From Bacillota bacterium (GTDB taxonomy: Bacteria > Bacillota > Bacilli > Lactobacillales > Enterococcaceae): DNA of 7,607 bases. A program made the translations under genes and the position numbers. Under the pieces are notes generated by a model, which saw nothing but the letters and a program-made list of their open reading frames with translations, had not been told where the DNA came from and made no database searches. Positions 1-5,812 of the stretch are shown piece after piece; position 1 is the first letter of the stretch; every line of letters begins with the position of its first letter. The DNA lies in assembly GCA_023389005.1 (NCBI GenBank), contig JAEWFE010000170.1, forward strand, positions 1 to 7,607, given 5' to 3'.

Positions 1-219
1 GCTTGTATCAATATCCATGGTTGAACGTAAGGCTACACCAACCATAGACGTAACCAATATTCCACCTTTTAAAATAAAATTATTCTTATATTCTGAGGCA
101 GCAATTCGCTCTAAAAAACGTTCCATCATAAAAATTCGCATCAAAGTTCTGGCATCTGCTTGATTTTTCTTTGCGATATTTCTAATTCTTCCTTTGACTT
201 GTTCTGGTTTTAAGCACAT
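1..219 (-). CDS. abiEii: AbiEii-type nucleotidyltransferase toxin, N-terminal part (cut by window edge)
   Basis: Only the first 73 codons are visible; the gene continues off the left edge. The ATG at 219-217 has a strong ribosome binding site (GGAGGT, 236-231) that overlaps the end of abiEi, and the start lies 1 nt after the antitoxin stop, so the two are translationally linked. The translation has the layout of AbiEii/DUF1814 nucleotidyltransferases: a basic helical N-terminus (about residues 5-45), then FILKGG (48-53) and RSTMDID (65-71). These correspond to the GG/GS loop and the first metal-binding Asp-x-Asp pair (D69, D71) of the polymerase-beta-like fold. In known AbiE systems this protein is the growth-arresting toxin of a type IV toxin-antitoxin pair that aborts phage infection. 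The later catalytic motifs are off the window, so it cannot be judged here whether the enzyme is intact. Confidence 0.85.
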   Translation of the reverse strand, partial: MCLKPEQVKGRIRNIAKKNQADARTLMRIFMMERFLERIAASEYKNNFILKGGILVTSMVGVALRSTMDIDTS

Positions 220-220
220 C

Positions 221-805
221 TTATAACAATACCTCCATATACCTTCGAACGATATTATCGACTCGGAATAGTTTAGCGTATTCCATTAGTCGATTTAGAT
301 TTTTATCTGTTCTAGAAATATATGTTTTGAAAGCAGTATTAAAATCCTGCACTTCCATTTTATTACGATTTCGAATGAGATCACAGATTGTTCTTTCTAA
401 ATCATACATAGGAATCTGATGACCATCATTATCCTGCACAGTAATCTTACCGACATTTAGTAATTCTTTCTTCACAGTATAGACTTTACACTTTCCATCA
501 ACTTTCAATCGATGCGCATTATACCCACTATAAATAGTTAAAGTATGCAAGAGGGGCTCTCTATCAATCAATTCATGATAATATAATGCCTCATCATGGG
601 AAAATACTGCGTTTGGACAACGTTGGTGAAGTACATAAAGTTCATCTATCCACGTCATCTCATCCACATAAATTCCTTTGCAAACCGCTTGTAGGTCATT
701 TTGATGAACATATTGATAAAATTGATACTTTGAAATGCCTAATTGTTTCGCTGCCTTAGGTGTCAGATATTCTAATTTACTTAGTTTTTTAGCAATCTTA
801 TCCAT
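221..805 (-). CDS. abiEi: AbiEi-type antitoxin and autorepressor (type IV toxin-antitoxin)
   Basis: About 194 residues, the usual size for AbiEi. The N-terminus (about residues 10-48) is a winged helix-turn-helix (LTPKAAKQLGIS, then KGIY as the wing). It is followed by the AbiEi body with the pattern CPNAVFSHDEAL..H.L.DREP (about 63-85) and the family-typical YDLERTICDLIR (134-145). Known AbiEi proteins bind DNA to repress their own operon and counter the AbiEii toxin without a direct protein complex. The toxin gene follows within 1 nt of the stop. I prefer the ATG at 805, about 10 nt after AAGGA (820-816). A GTG two codons upstream (811) sits only 4 nt from it but cannot be excluded. Sampled stretches look more AT-rich than mgtE next door, consistent with acquisition. 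Confidence 0.85.
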   Translation of the reverse strand: MDKIAKKLSKLEYLTPKAAKQLGISKYQFYQYVHQNDLQAVCKGIYVDEMTWIDELYVLHQRCPNAVFSHDEALYYHELIDREPLLHTLTIYSGYNAHRLKVDGKCKVYTVKKELLNVGKITVQDNDGHQIPMYDLERTICDLIRNRNKMEVQDFNTAFKTYISRTDKNLNRLMEYAKLFRVDNIVRRYMEVLL

Positions 806-817
806 TTGCACATCATC

Positions 818-855
818 CTTTCGTGCTTATATTGTATTCGAAATAAGCACGAAAG
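818..855. repeat. Perfect 13-bp inverted repeat, probable AbiEi operator
   Basis: CTTTCGTGCTTAT (818-830) is repeated as its exact reverse complement ATAAGCACGAAAG (843-855), separated by 12 bp. The outer arm overlaps the end of the -35 hexamer and the start of the spacer; the other arm covers the predicted transcription start and the GAAAGG of the ribosome binding site. The -10 hexamer lies in the spacer. Family knowledge: AbiEi of Streptococcus agalactiae binds inverted repeats in its own promoter. Use as an operator here is inferred from position and symmetry. Confidence 0.8.
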
Positions 856-859
856 TCAA
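831..859 (-). promoter_or_regulatory. Promoter of the abiE operon
   Basis: Read on the minus strand: -35 TTGACT (859-854), 17-bp spacer, -10 TACAAT (836-831). This is five of six matches in each hexamer with ideal spacing. The predicted start of transcription near 824 gives a leader of only about 20 nt, just enough for the ribosome binding site. The hexamers are covered or flanked by the arms of the 13-bp inverted repeat, so repressor binding would block RNA polymerase. Confidence 0.8.
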
Positions 860-1041
860 AATCGCTATATTTCAAATTGCTTTTCTAACAATTTCTAGAA
901 CTTTTCTCCATCTTAACCTTTCTATTTTCTGATTGTAAAGCTCAAAAAACCCACGATTCATCGCTGTCATTTTGAGAAAAAAATTTGTGATTGTTCAGAC
1001 GCTTTTTCTGCAAAAAAGATAAGCACTCTATGATATAAGCT

Positions 1042-1077
1042 AAAAAAAGAAAGCACCTTTGCATGAGGTACTTTCTT
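1042..1077 (-). terminator. Rho-independent terminator after mgtE
   Basis: On the minus strand, arms 1077-1066 and 1058-1047 form a 12-bp stem (AAGAAAGTACCT with AGGTGCTTTCTT, one G-U pair) around a 7-nt loop. It runs directly into a T tract (1048-1042). It begins about 23 nt after the mgtE stop codon. On the plus strand the same stem carries a C-A mismatch and lacks a T tract, so it works in one direction only. Confidence 0.85.
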
Positions 1078-1100
1078 AGGCTGTTCGATTATTTTGATGC

Positions 1101-2471
1101 TTATTTCATGAAGTACTGCATGAAAAGGCTGGCGATATTGAAATAAATCAACACACTGGTCAAGTCAGATAATGTTGAGATAAATGGACCACTTGCTACC
1201 GCGGGATCGAAACCGAGTTTATCCATTAACATTGGAATAAAAGTCCCAGCTAGGTTGGCAACGGTAATGGCACACATCATCGCTATGCCAATGACAAAAC
1301 CTAAAATCGGATTATGTTTCCAAACGGCGACTAAGGCAAAAATCACAATCCCAGTAATCAAACCGATAATTAGTCCGGTAATTAATTCGCTAATGACGGT
1401 CAATAAAAAGCGTCGGTCTTTATCTTCGGGCATGGCAATACGACGAACGGCTACGGCTAGTGCTTGGGTCCCTGCATTCCCAGCAGTACCAGTAATCAGT
1501 GAGATAAATACGGCTAAGATACTGGCTTCACTCACCAACTCTTCATAACGATTAATCATCGTAGCAGTAATCATCCCCAAGAATAACAAAGCAATCAACC
1601 AAGGTAAACGGCGACTGGCTGCTTTTAGGGGATTTTCGTCCACTTCTTCAACGTTAACGGCCGCCAAACCAGAGTAATCGGCAGTCGCTTCATCATCGAT
1701 AACGTCAATGATATCGTCGACGGTAACAATTCCGACTAAATGATCTTCATAATCAACAACGGGCAATGCTAAGAAATCGTAATCACGGAAAGTTTGCGCA
1801 ACATCTTCTTGGTCATCACCAACATGCACACTTCGCACCCGTTCACTCATCACATCTGCAATCAACGCGTCATCATCATTGACAATCAGATCACGTAAGG
1901 AAATAACCCCCACTAAATGGTCTTCAGCATCCACAACATAAATATAGTAAATCGTTTCGGCTACGTTGGCTTCTGATTTTAAGACATACATCGCCGAACG
2001 CACGGTTTGATTTGCGACAATCGAAACATATTCGGTTGTCATAATAGATCCGGCGGTTTCATCTTCATAATGTAATAATTCACGGATTTCACTCGCTACT
2101 TCTTTTTCCATTAAAGATAAATACATCGCCATTTGCTTTTTATCTAATGTATTTAAGATATCCACGGCATTATCGCTATACATCTCAGATAGCATATTGG
2201 CCGCATAACTTGGACGCATCTCCGCAAGATAATCACTCATATTGTCATTATCTTCTTCTAAGACGTCAAACATATCCGCCATTTCTTTAGGAGACAGTAA
2301 AGAGTACAGCATCATTCGTTCCTCGGTTGTCAGCGATTGGTAGAATTGTCCTTGTTCATAGTAGTGCATCTCAAGAAAATCATTTCTAAATTCCTGAATC
2401 TCATTGGCAAGTAATTCTTCTTTCAAACGTTCGAAACGATTTTGTAATTCTTGTTCTAATGTTTCTTCCAC
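1101..2471 (-). CDS. mgtE: MgtE magnesium transporter
   Basis: MgtE forms homodimeric, Mg-gated cation channels in the cell membrane. Numbered from the GTG at 2471 (456 residues, near the usual 450), the order is: acidic alpha-helical N domain (about 15-125); ETAGSIMT leading into two CBS domains (about 143-200 and 203-260); an acidic connector in the plug-helix position; then five membrane segments (about 290-306, 316-346, 356-384, 390-413, 430-454). The family signature TGTAGNAGTQ is at 327-336. The last segment holds DPAVASGPFISTLSD, whose final Asp (about 436) corresponds to the pore Mg ligand. I chose GTG 2471 because GAGGTGA (2483-2477) lies 5 nt before it. An in-frame ATG at 2507 would add 12 residues but has no spaced ribosome binding site. 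It is the last gene of the relQ operon, with 81 nt to the gene before it and a terminator after it. Confidence 0.93.
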   Translation of the reverse strand: MEETLEQELQNRFERLKEELLANEIQEFRNDFLEMHYYEQGQFYQSLTTEERMMLYSLLSPKEMADMFDVLEEDNDNMSDYLAEMRPSYAANMLSEMYSDNAVDILNTLDKKQMAMYLSLMEKEVASEIRELLHYEDETAGSIMTTEYVSIVANQTVRSAMYVLKSEANVAETIYYIYVVDAEDHLVGVISLRDLIVNDDDALIADVMSERVRSVHVGDDQEDVAQTFRDYDFLALPVVDYEDHLVGIVTVDDIIDVIDDEATADYSGLAAVNVEEVDENPLKAASRRLPWLIALLFLGMITATMINRYEELVSEASILAVFISLITGTAGNAGTQALAVAVRRIAMPEDKDRRFLLTVISELITGLIIGLITGIVIFALVAVWKHNPILGFVIGIAMMCAITVANLAGTFIPMLMDKLGFDPAVASGPFISTLSDLTSVLIYFNIASLFMQYFMK

Positions 2472-2508
2472 TGTTCTCACCTCATTTTTCTTATATCTAG
2501 GCGACATC

Positions 2509-2544
2509 TTTCGTGGACAGCTAAGTATTTAACTGCTCACGAAA
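2509..2544. repeat. Imperfect inverted repeat / hairpin between the RluD-like gene and mgtE
   Basis: TTTCGTG (2509-2515) pairs with CACGAAA (2538-2544). Further pairing inside (CAG/CTG and TAA/TTA with wobble pairs) gives about 14 pairs, one mismatch and a 4-nt loop in minus-strand RNA. No T tract follows on either strand, so it is not a standard terminator. It sits 38 nt before the preferred mgtE start and may be an mRNA processing, stability or attenuation element. The outer arms and total span of 36 bp equal those of the abiE operator. Confidence 0.6.
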
Positions 2545-2552
2545 AATTCGCA

Positions 2553-3449
2553 TTATTTGATTGTTTGCGCTAAATCTGCCATATCTTGGGGTAGCGCTTG
2601 GGTAAAGTGTAAAGCTTCTTGCGTAAAAGGATGCGTAAATTGTAATTCGTAACAATGTAAGGCTTGGCGGTTCATCGTTTCATCGACTAGACCACCATAT
2701 AATTCATCACCACGTAATGGACAACCAATTGCTGCAAAATGCACCCGAATCTGGTGGGTACGGCCGGTATGAAGCTGAATATCAACTAAAGCCAGCTCTT
2801 GGTTTTGTTTTTCTAACCAGTATTCGGTTTTTGCTTGCTTACCCGAGTCATCAATTTTCCGTTTTAAAAGCGAATCATAGTCTCTAGCAATCGGTAAATC
2901 AATTAATGCGTGGTTTTGTAATTGCGCGATTTCACCGGTAACTAAAGCTTGGTATCTCTTCACAAATTGCTTATTGCGTAACTGAACATCCAGTTTGGCA
3001 TGGGCAAATCCGTGTTTGGCAAAGACCATCAACCCAGACGTATCGCGATCTAATCTCGTGACAACATGGATGACTTGATTGGCATAATTTTGGCGTTTGT
3101 AATAAGCTTTCACGCGGTTAGCCATCGTACCATTGGGATGATATTGTGCCGGAATACTTGCGACATTGGCAGGTTTATTGACGACCAAAATATGCGCATC
3201 TTCATAAACAATATCAATCGGCGTCTCATCTAACAGTACGGTTTCATGCTCGCCTTCATCAGGAATGGTAATTTGCACGACATCCTGTGCTTTGAGCTGA
3301 TATAAGACGTTTTCGATTCGGCCATTAACCGCAATTTGTCCCCCTTGAAACTTAATTTTTGCTAATAAACCTTTGGAAATTCCTTGTTCTTTGAGGAAAT
3401 ATTTGAGTTGTTGGCCTTCTGTTTTTTCATAAATATATTGAAATTGCAT
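2553..3449 (-). CDS. yjbO: RluA/RluD-family pseudouridine synthase (YjbO-like)
   Basis: This 298-residue enzyme converts specific uridines of RNA to pseudouridine. An S4-like RNA-binding segment covers about residues 12-60, then the catalytic domain. NKPA is at 91-94. The motif TRLDRDTSG is at 131-139 with catalytic Asp134, and LHTGRTHQIRVHF is at 226-238. A closing ALHCYELQFTHP is at 263-274. All hallmark residues are present, so the enzyme should be active. The usual His before RLD is Thr here. The RNA target cannot be told from sequence: the RluA family covers 23S rRNA and tRNA sites. The start ATG overlaps the nadK stop by one base (TAATG) and has GGAGAGG (3460-3454) ahead of it, showing tight coupling. 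Gene order matches B. subtilis yjbM-yjbN-yjbO. Confidence 0.9.
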   Translation of the reverse strand: MQFQYIYEKTEGQQLKYFLKEQGISKGLLAKIKFQGGQIAVNGRIENVLYQLKAQDVVQITIPDEGEHETVLLDETPIDIVYEDAHILVVNKPANVASIPAQYHPNGTMANRVKAYYKRQNYANQVIHVVTRLDRDTSGLMVFAKHGFAHAKLDVQLRNKQFVKRYQALVTGEIAQLQNHALIDLPIARDYDSLLKRKIDDSGKQAKTEYWLEKQNQELALVDIQLHTGRTHQIRVHFAAIGCPLRGDELYGGLVDETMNRQALHCYELQFTHPFTQEALHFTQALPQDMADLAQTIK

Positions 3450-4255
3450 TAAACCTCTCCGATAAAGGAATCACGCACACGTCGCCAAAAATGCGTATGG
3501 CGATACGAGGCGAAGTGAATCCGTTCTTTGGCTATTTTGTAAACAATACATTTGACTTGGGTCCGCTCTAAAGCCAGCTGATCAATGGTAATCGTATAGT
3601 GCGTCTCATCATTGATTACTGGTAAGTCTAATTCAATCCATTCAGTCGGCGATAAGACAATGGGCGAACCTAGTGTACGAAAGACGCGATTATTTAATGA
3701 CGCAATCTCAGTTAGTTGCATCGCGTTGATTCGAGGATGTAACACGGCACCACCAATACTTTTATTATAAGCGGTGGAACCAGTTGGCGTGGCGACCGAT
3801 AAACCATCTCCACGAAACTTTTCAAATAATTCATCTTTAATATAGACATCCGCCTCTAAGGTTTGGGTACTACGGCGGATAGTTGATTCATTGAGTGCGA
3901 GAAAATGTTGACTCGGCTTGCCATTACGATAATGAATCGTCACATCTAACAAAGGATAGCTGATGGCTTTTTCCTCCTGGGTACAAAGCGAATCCACCAA
4001 CTCATCTAATTCATAATCACGCCAATCTGTATAAAAACCTAAATGTCCCGTATGCACCCCTAAAAAGCGCACTTGGTCGAGTTTATGATTATATAAGTGA
4101 AAAGCAGATAATAACGTCCCATCGCCACCTACTGAAATAACTAATTCAGGATCATCTTGGTCGAGTTGATACTGCGCCTTTTGTAATAATTCACGTAATT
4201 TTGCTGCTACTTCTAAAGATAATGCTTCTTTATTATGAATAATCGCTACCCGCAT
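3449..4255 (-). CDS. nadK: NAD kinase
   Basis: Cytoplasmic ATP/polyphosphate-dependent NAD kinase, the only route to NADP in most bacteria. At 268 residues it is close to B. subtilis PpnK/NadK (266). From the ATG at 4255: GGDGT at 43-47 (catalytic Asp45), the NE pair at 122-123, and the long motif GDGL..TPTGSTAYN at 149-164, which binds the dinucleotide. These residues are all intact. I use the ATG at 4255 and not the GTG at 4261, because the ribosome binding site GGAGG (4266-4262) touches the GTG but lies 6 nt before the ATG. Only 10 nt separate it from the relQ stop, and it overlaps the next gene by one base, so the three genes are one transcript. Confidence 0.95.
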   Translation of the reverse strand: MRVAIIHNKEALSLEVAAKLRELLQKAQYQLDQDDPELVISVGGDGTLLSAFHLYNHKLDQVRFLGVHTGHLGFYTDWRDYELDELVDSLCTQEEKAISYPLLDVTIHYRNGKPSQHFLALNESTIRRSTQTLEADVYIKDELFEKFRGDGLSVATPTGSTAYNKSIGGAVLHPRINAMQLTEIASLNNRVFRTLGSPIVLSPTEWIELDLPVINDETHYTITIDQLALERTQVKCIVYKIAKERIHFASYRHTHFWRRVRDSFIGEV

Positions 4256-4265
4256 AGTCACCCTC

Positions 4266-4997
4266 CTATTCTTCTTTTTCTACTGATTCTTCTGCTGTGG
4301 TTAGAAAATCTTGCTCTAACTCTTGATCGAGGCTACCAAAATCAGCATGATCTAGCTTTGTCGTTGTTTCTACTGGTCCTCGCATGCCTTGAGAAAAGAG
4401 TCGTTGTGCTTCTTGAATTTCTTCTCGGATGCTAGACATTTCCTCATCCAACAAATAGGCGGCCTCGGCTGCTCTTTGTAGACGCTGGCCGATTTCTTCA
4501 GGGAACACGCCTTGATATTTATAGTTCAGTGAATGTTCAATGGTCGCCCAAAAGTTCATCGCTAAGGTACGAATTTGAATTTCGGCTAAGAGTGTTTTTT
4601 CACCATCCACCATTTGTAGCGGATATTCAATGACCAAATGATAGGAACGATAACCACTTGCTTTTTTATTTGTTATATAATCACGCTCGATAATCACTTT
4701 CATATCTCTGCGTGCCCGTAATAATCCGACAACAGTATGGATATCTTCTACAAACTGACACATAATGCGCAGTCCAGCAATATCTGACATCTCTTCTTCT
4801 AAACGATCTAAAGGAATACCACGTAATTGTGACTTAGCTAAAATACTTTCAACTGGTTTTACTCGCCCAGTCACAAATTCTATCGGTACATGTTGCTTTT
4901 GATCTCTAAATTGTTTACGAATGCCACGTAATTTTACTTTTAATTCACTCACCGCTTGTTCATACGGTGCTAAAAAATCATTCCAATTACGGTCCAT
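4266..4997 (-). CDS. relQ: Small alarmone synthetase RelQ, GTP pyrophosphokinase
   Basis: Synthesises (p)ppGpp from ATP and GTP/GDP without the HD hydrolase, TGS or ACT domains of long Rel proteins. From the ATG at 4997 (243 residues): TGRVKPVESILAKS at 43-56 (nucleotide-binding R/K residues), DIAGLRI at 72-78 (metal-binding Asp72), ASGYRSYH at 113-120, EIQIRT at 139-144 (catalytic Glu) and MNFWATIEH at 147-155. The C-terminal helices (about 165-205) match the tetramer-forming RelQ/SasB tail. An acidic stretch of about 35 residues follows, making it longer than B. subtilis YjbM (about 211). A longer frame starting at 5045 is rejected because it would include the promoter; AGGTAGGTG (about 5010-5002) precedes the chosen ATG. 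First gene of the leftward operon. Confidence 0.94.
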   Translation of the reverse strand: MDRNWNDFLAPYEQAVSELKVKLRGIRKQFRDQKQHVPIEFVTGRVKPVESILAKSQLRGIPLDRLEEEMSDIAGLRIMCQFVEDIHTVVGLLRARRDMKVIIERDYITNKKASGYRSYHLVIEYPLQMVDGEKTLLAEIQIRTLAMNFWATIEHSLNYKYQGVFPEEIGQRLQRAAEAAYLLDEEMSSIREEIQEAQRLFSQGMRGPVETTTKLDHADFGSLDQELEQDFLTTAEESVEKEE

Positions 4998-5031
4998 CTG
5001 CACACCTACCTTTAAAAAGTCCACTCTTTTG

Positions 5032-5060
5032 ATTATAACATACAAAAAGAATCAACCATA
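5032..5060 (-). promoter_or_regulatory. Promoter of the relQ-nadK-yjbO-mgtE operon
   Basis: On the minus strand a perfect -10 TATAAT (5037-5032) is preceded by TGT (5040-5038), an extended -10. A poor -35 (TATGGT, 5060-5055) lies 17 bp upstream. The transcript would start near 5025, leaving a leader of about 28 nt before the relQ ATG. Confidence 0.7.
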
Positions 5061-5097
5061 GTGTAAAAAAACGCAACCAAAAGAAAAATTTCACTAT
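5058..5097. repeat. Inverted repeat between divergent relQ and yjbK promoters
   Basis: ATAGTG (5058-5063) and CACTAT (5092-5097) are complementary. One bulged T allows the pairing to continue through AAA/TTT, about 9 pairs in total. It overlaps the edge of the relQ -35 region and lies just upstream of the yjbK -35. It could be an operator or simply a chance match in AT-rich DNA. Confidence 0.35.
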
Positions 5098-5107
5098 TTG
5101 TGTGTAC

Positions 5108-5136
5108 TGGACGAATGACTTGCTTCTTTGTATAAT
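5108..5136 (+). promoter_or_regulatory. Promoter of yjbK-spxH
   Basis: A perfect -10 TATAAT (5131-5136) lies 17 bp after a -35 TGGACG (5108-5113, four of six matches). The predicted transcript start near 5143 is just ahead of the yjbK ribosome binding site AAAGGTGG (5147-5154), giving a very short leader. Confidence 0.7.
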
Positions 5137-5156
5137 TCATTTGAAGAAAGGTGGAT

Positions 5157-5732
5157 ATGATGACAGAACAAATCGAGATTGAATATAAAACATTATTAAC
5201 GCGTGCACAATTTGCGGCAATCAAAGCAACATACGCTCCTGAAAAAAATGCCTTTGTGCAGGAAAATTATTATTTTGACACCCCTGATTTTCGCTTAAAG
5301 CAACTACAGTGTGGATTACGCATTCGGACATTTGAAGCTGGTGGGGAATGTACATTGAAAACACCCCTTGAAGATGGCTTACTCGAGACCACCGACCACT
5401 TATCTTTGGAACAAGCGCAAACTTTACTTCAAGCCAAAACCGTCTTACCTCATGGCAGTGTGGCGCAAAAATTAGTGCAACTAGGTATCCAACCAGACCA
5501 AGTTCGCTTATTAGCTGATTTAAAGACTGCCCGTATTCAAATCGATTTACCGATTGGCGAATTAGCGTTAGATGAAAGTTGGTATGGAAATAATCATGAT
5601 TATGAGCTCGAACTAGAAGTCAGTGAGGCAAGTAAGGGAAAACAAGATTTTCTTGACTTATTGGCAGAATTTGGCATTCGCTATCAGCCAGCTAAGAATA
5701 AAATCGTGCGGGCTTTTGAGGCTATTGTGTAA
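5157..5732 (+). CDS. yjbK: CYTH-domain protein, YjbK family (triphosphate tunnel fold)
   Basis: CYTH proteins form an eight-stranded tunnel that binds triphosphates with metal ions; members include adenylate cyclases, thiamine triphosphatases and inorganic triphosphatases. The 191-residue protein shows the signature ExExK (E7, E9, K11), QENYYFDTP (35-43), LRIR (54-57), TLK (66-68), LALDE (136-140), YELELEV (149-155) and a C-terminal lysine pair (K180, K182). All tunnel-facing charges expected of an active member are there. The substrate of the YjbK branch is not settled, so I name only the fold. The ATG at 5157 is preferred (5 nt after AAAGG); a second ATG follows at 5160, and a GTG at 5151 is part of the ribosome binding site. 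It is transcribed divergently from relQ; co-location with a (p)ppGpp synthetase suggests, but does not prove, a link to nucleotide or polyphosphate metabolism. Confidence 0.88.
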   Translation: MMTEQIEIEYKTLLTRAQFAAIKATYAPEKNAFVQENYYFDTPDFRLKQLQCGLRIRTFEAGGECTLKTPLEDGLLETTDHLSLEQAQTLLQAKTVLPHGSVAQKLVQLGIQPDQVRLLADLKTARIQIDLPIGELALDESWYGNNHDYELELEVSEASKGKQDFLDLLAEFGIRYQPAKNKIVRAFEAIV

Positions 5733-5812
5733 AGACATGCAAGCTTTTTATTTTCATTTTCAGAAAAGTTTTGTTAGAGTGAAGGTAGCTAGTAGTATTG
5801 GAGGAATATATT

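Noticed and set aside
735..932. 65-codon open frame on the plus strand
   Set aside because: Lies antisense to abiEi and its promoter, has no ribosome binding site, and gives a low-complexity hydrophobic translation.
1255..1548. 97-codon open frame on the plus strand
   Set aside because: Antisense shadow of the MgtE membrane domain; no start signals or family features.
2472..2552. Magnesium riboswitch (M-box or similar) before mgtE
   Set aside because: The leader is only 81 nt and shows one simple hairpin; conserved M-box elements are not visible.
4235..4435. 66-codon leucine-rich open frame on the plus strand
   Set aside because: Its hydrophobic run comes from the antisense of acidic codons at the RelQ C-terminus; no ribosome binding site.
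5033..5224. 63-codon open frame on the minus strand
   Set aside because: Spans both divergent promoters and the beginning of yjbK; not a credible gene.
5733..5812. Separate spxH promoter (TTGTTA at 5771 and TAGTAT at 5793)
   Set aside because: The predicted transcript would start at or after the GGAGG ribosome binding site, so it would not be usable.
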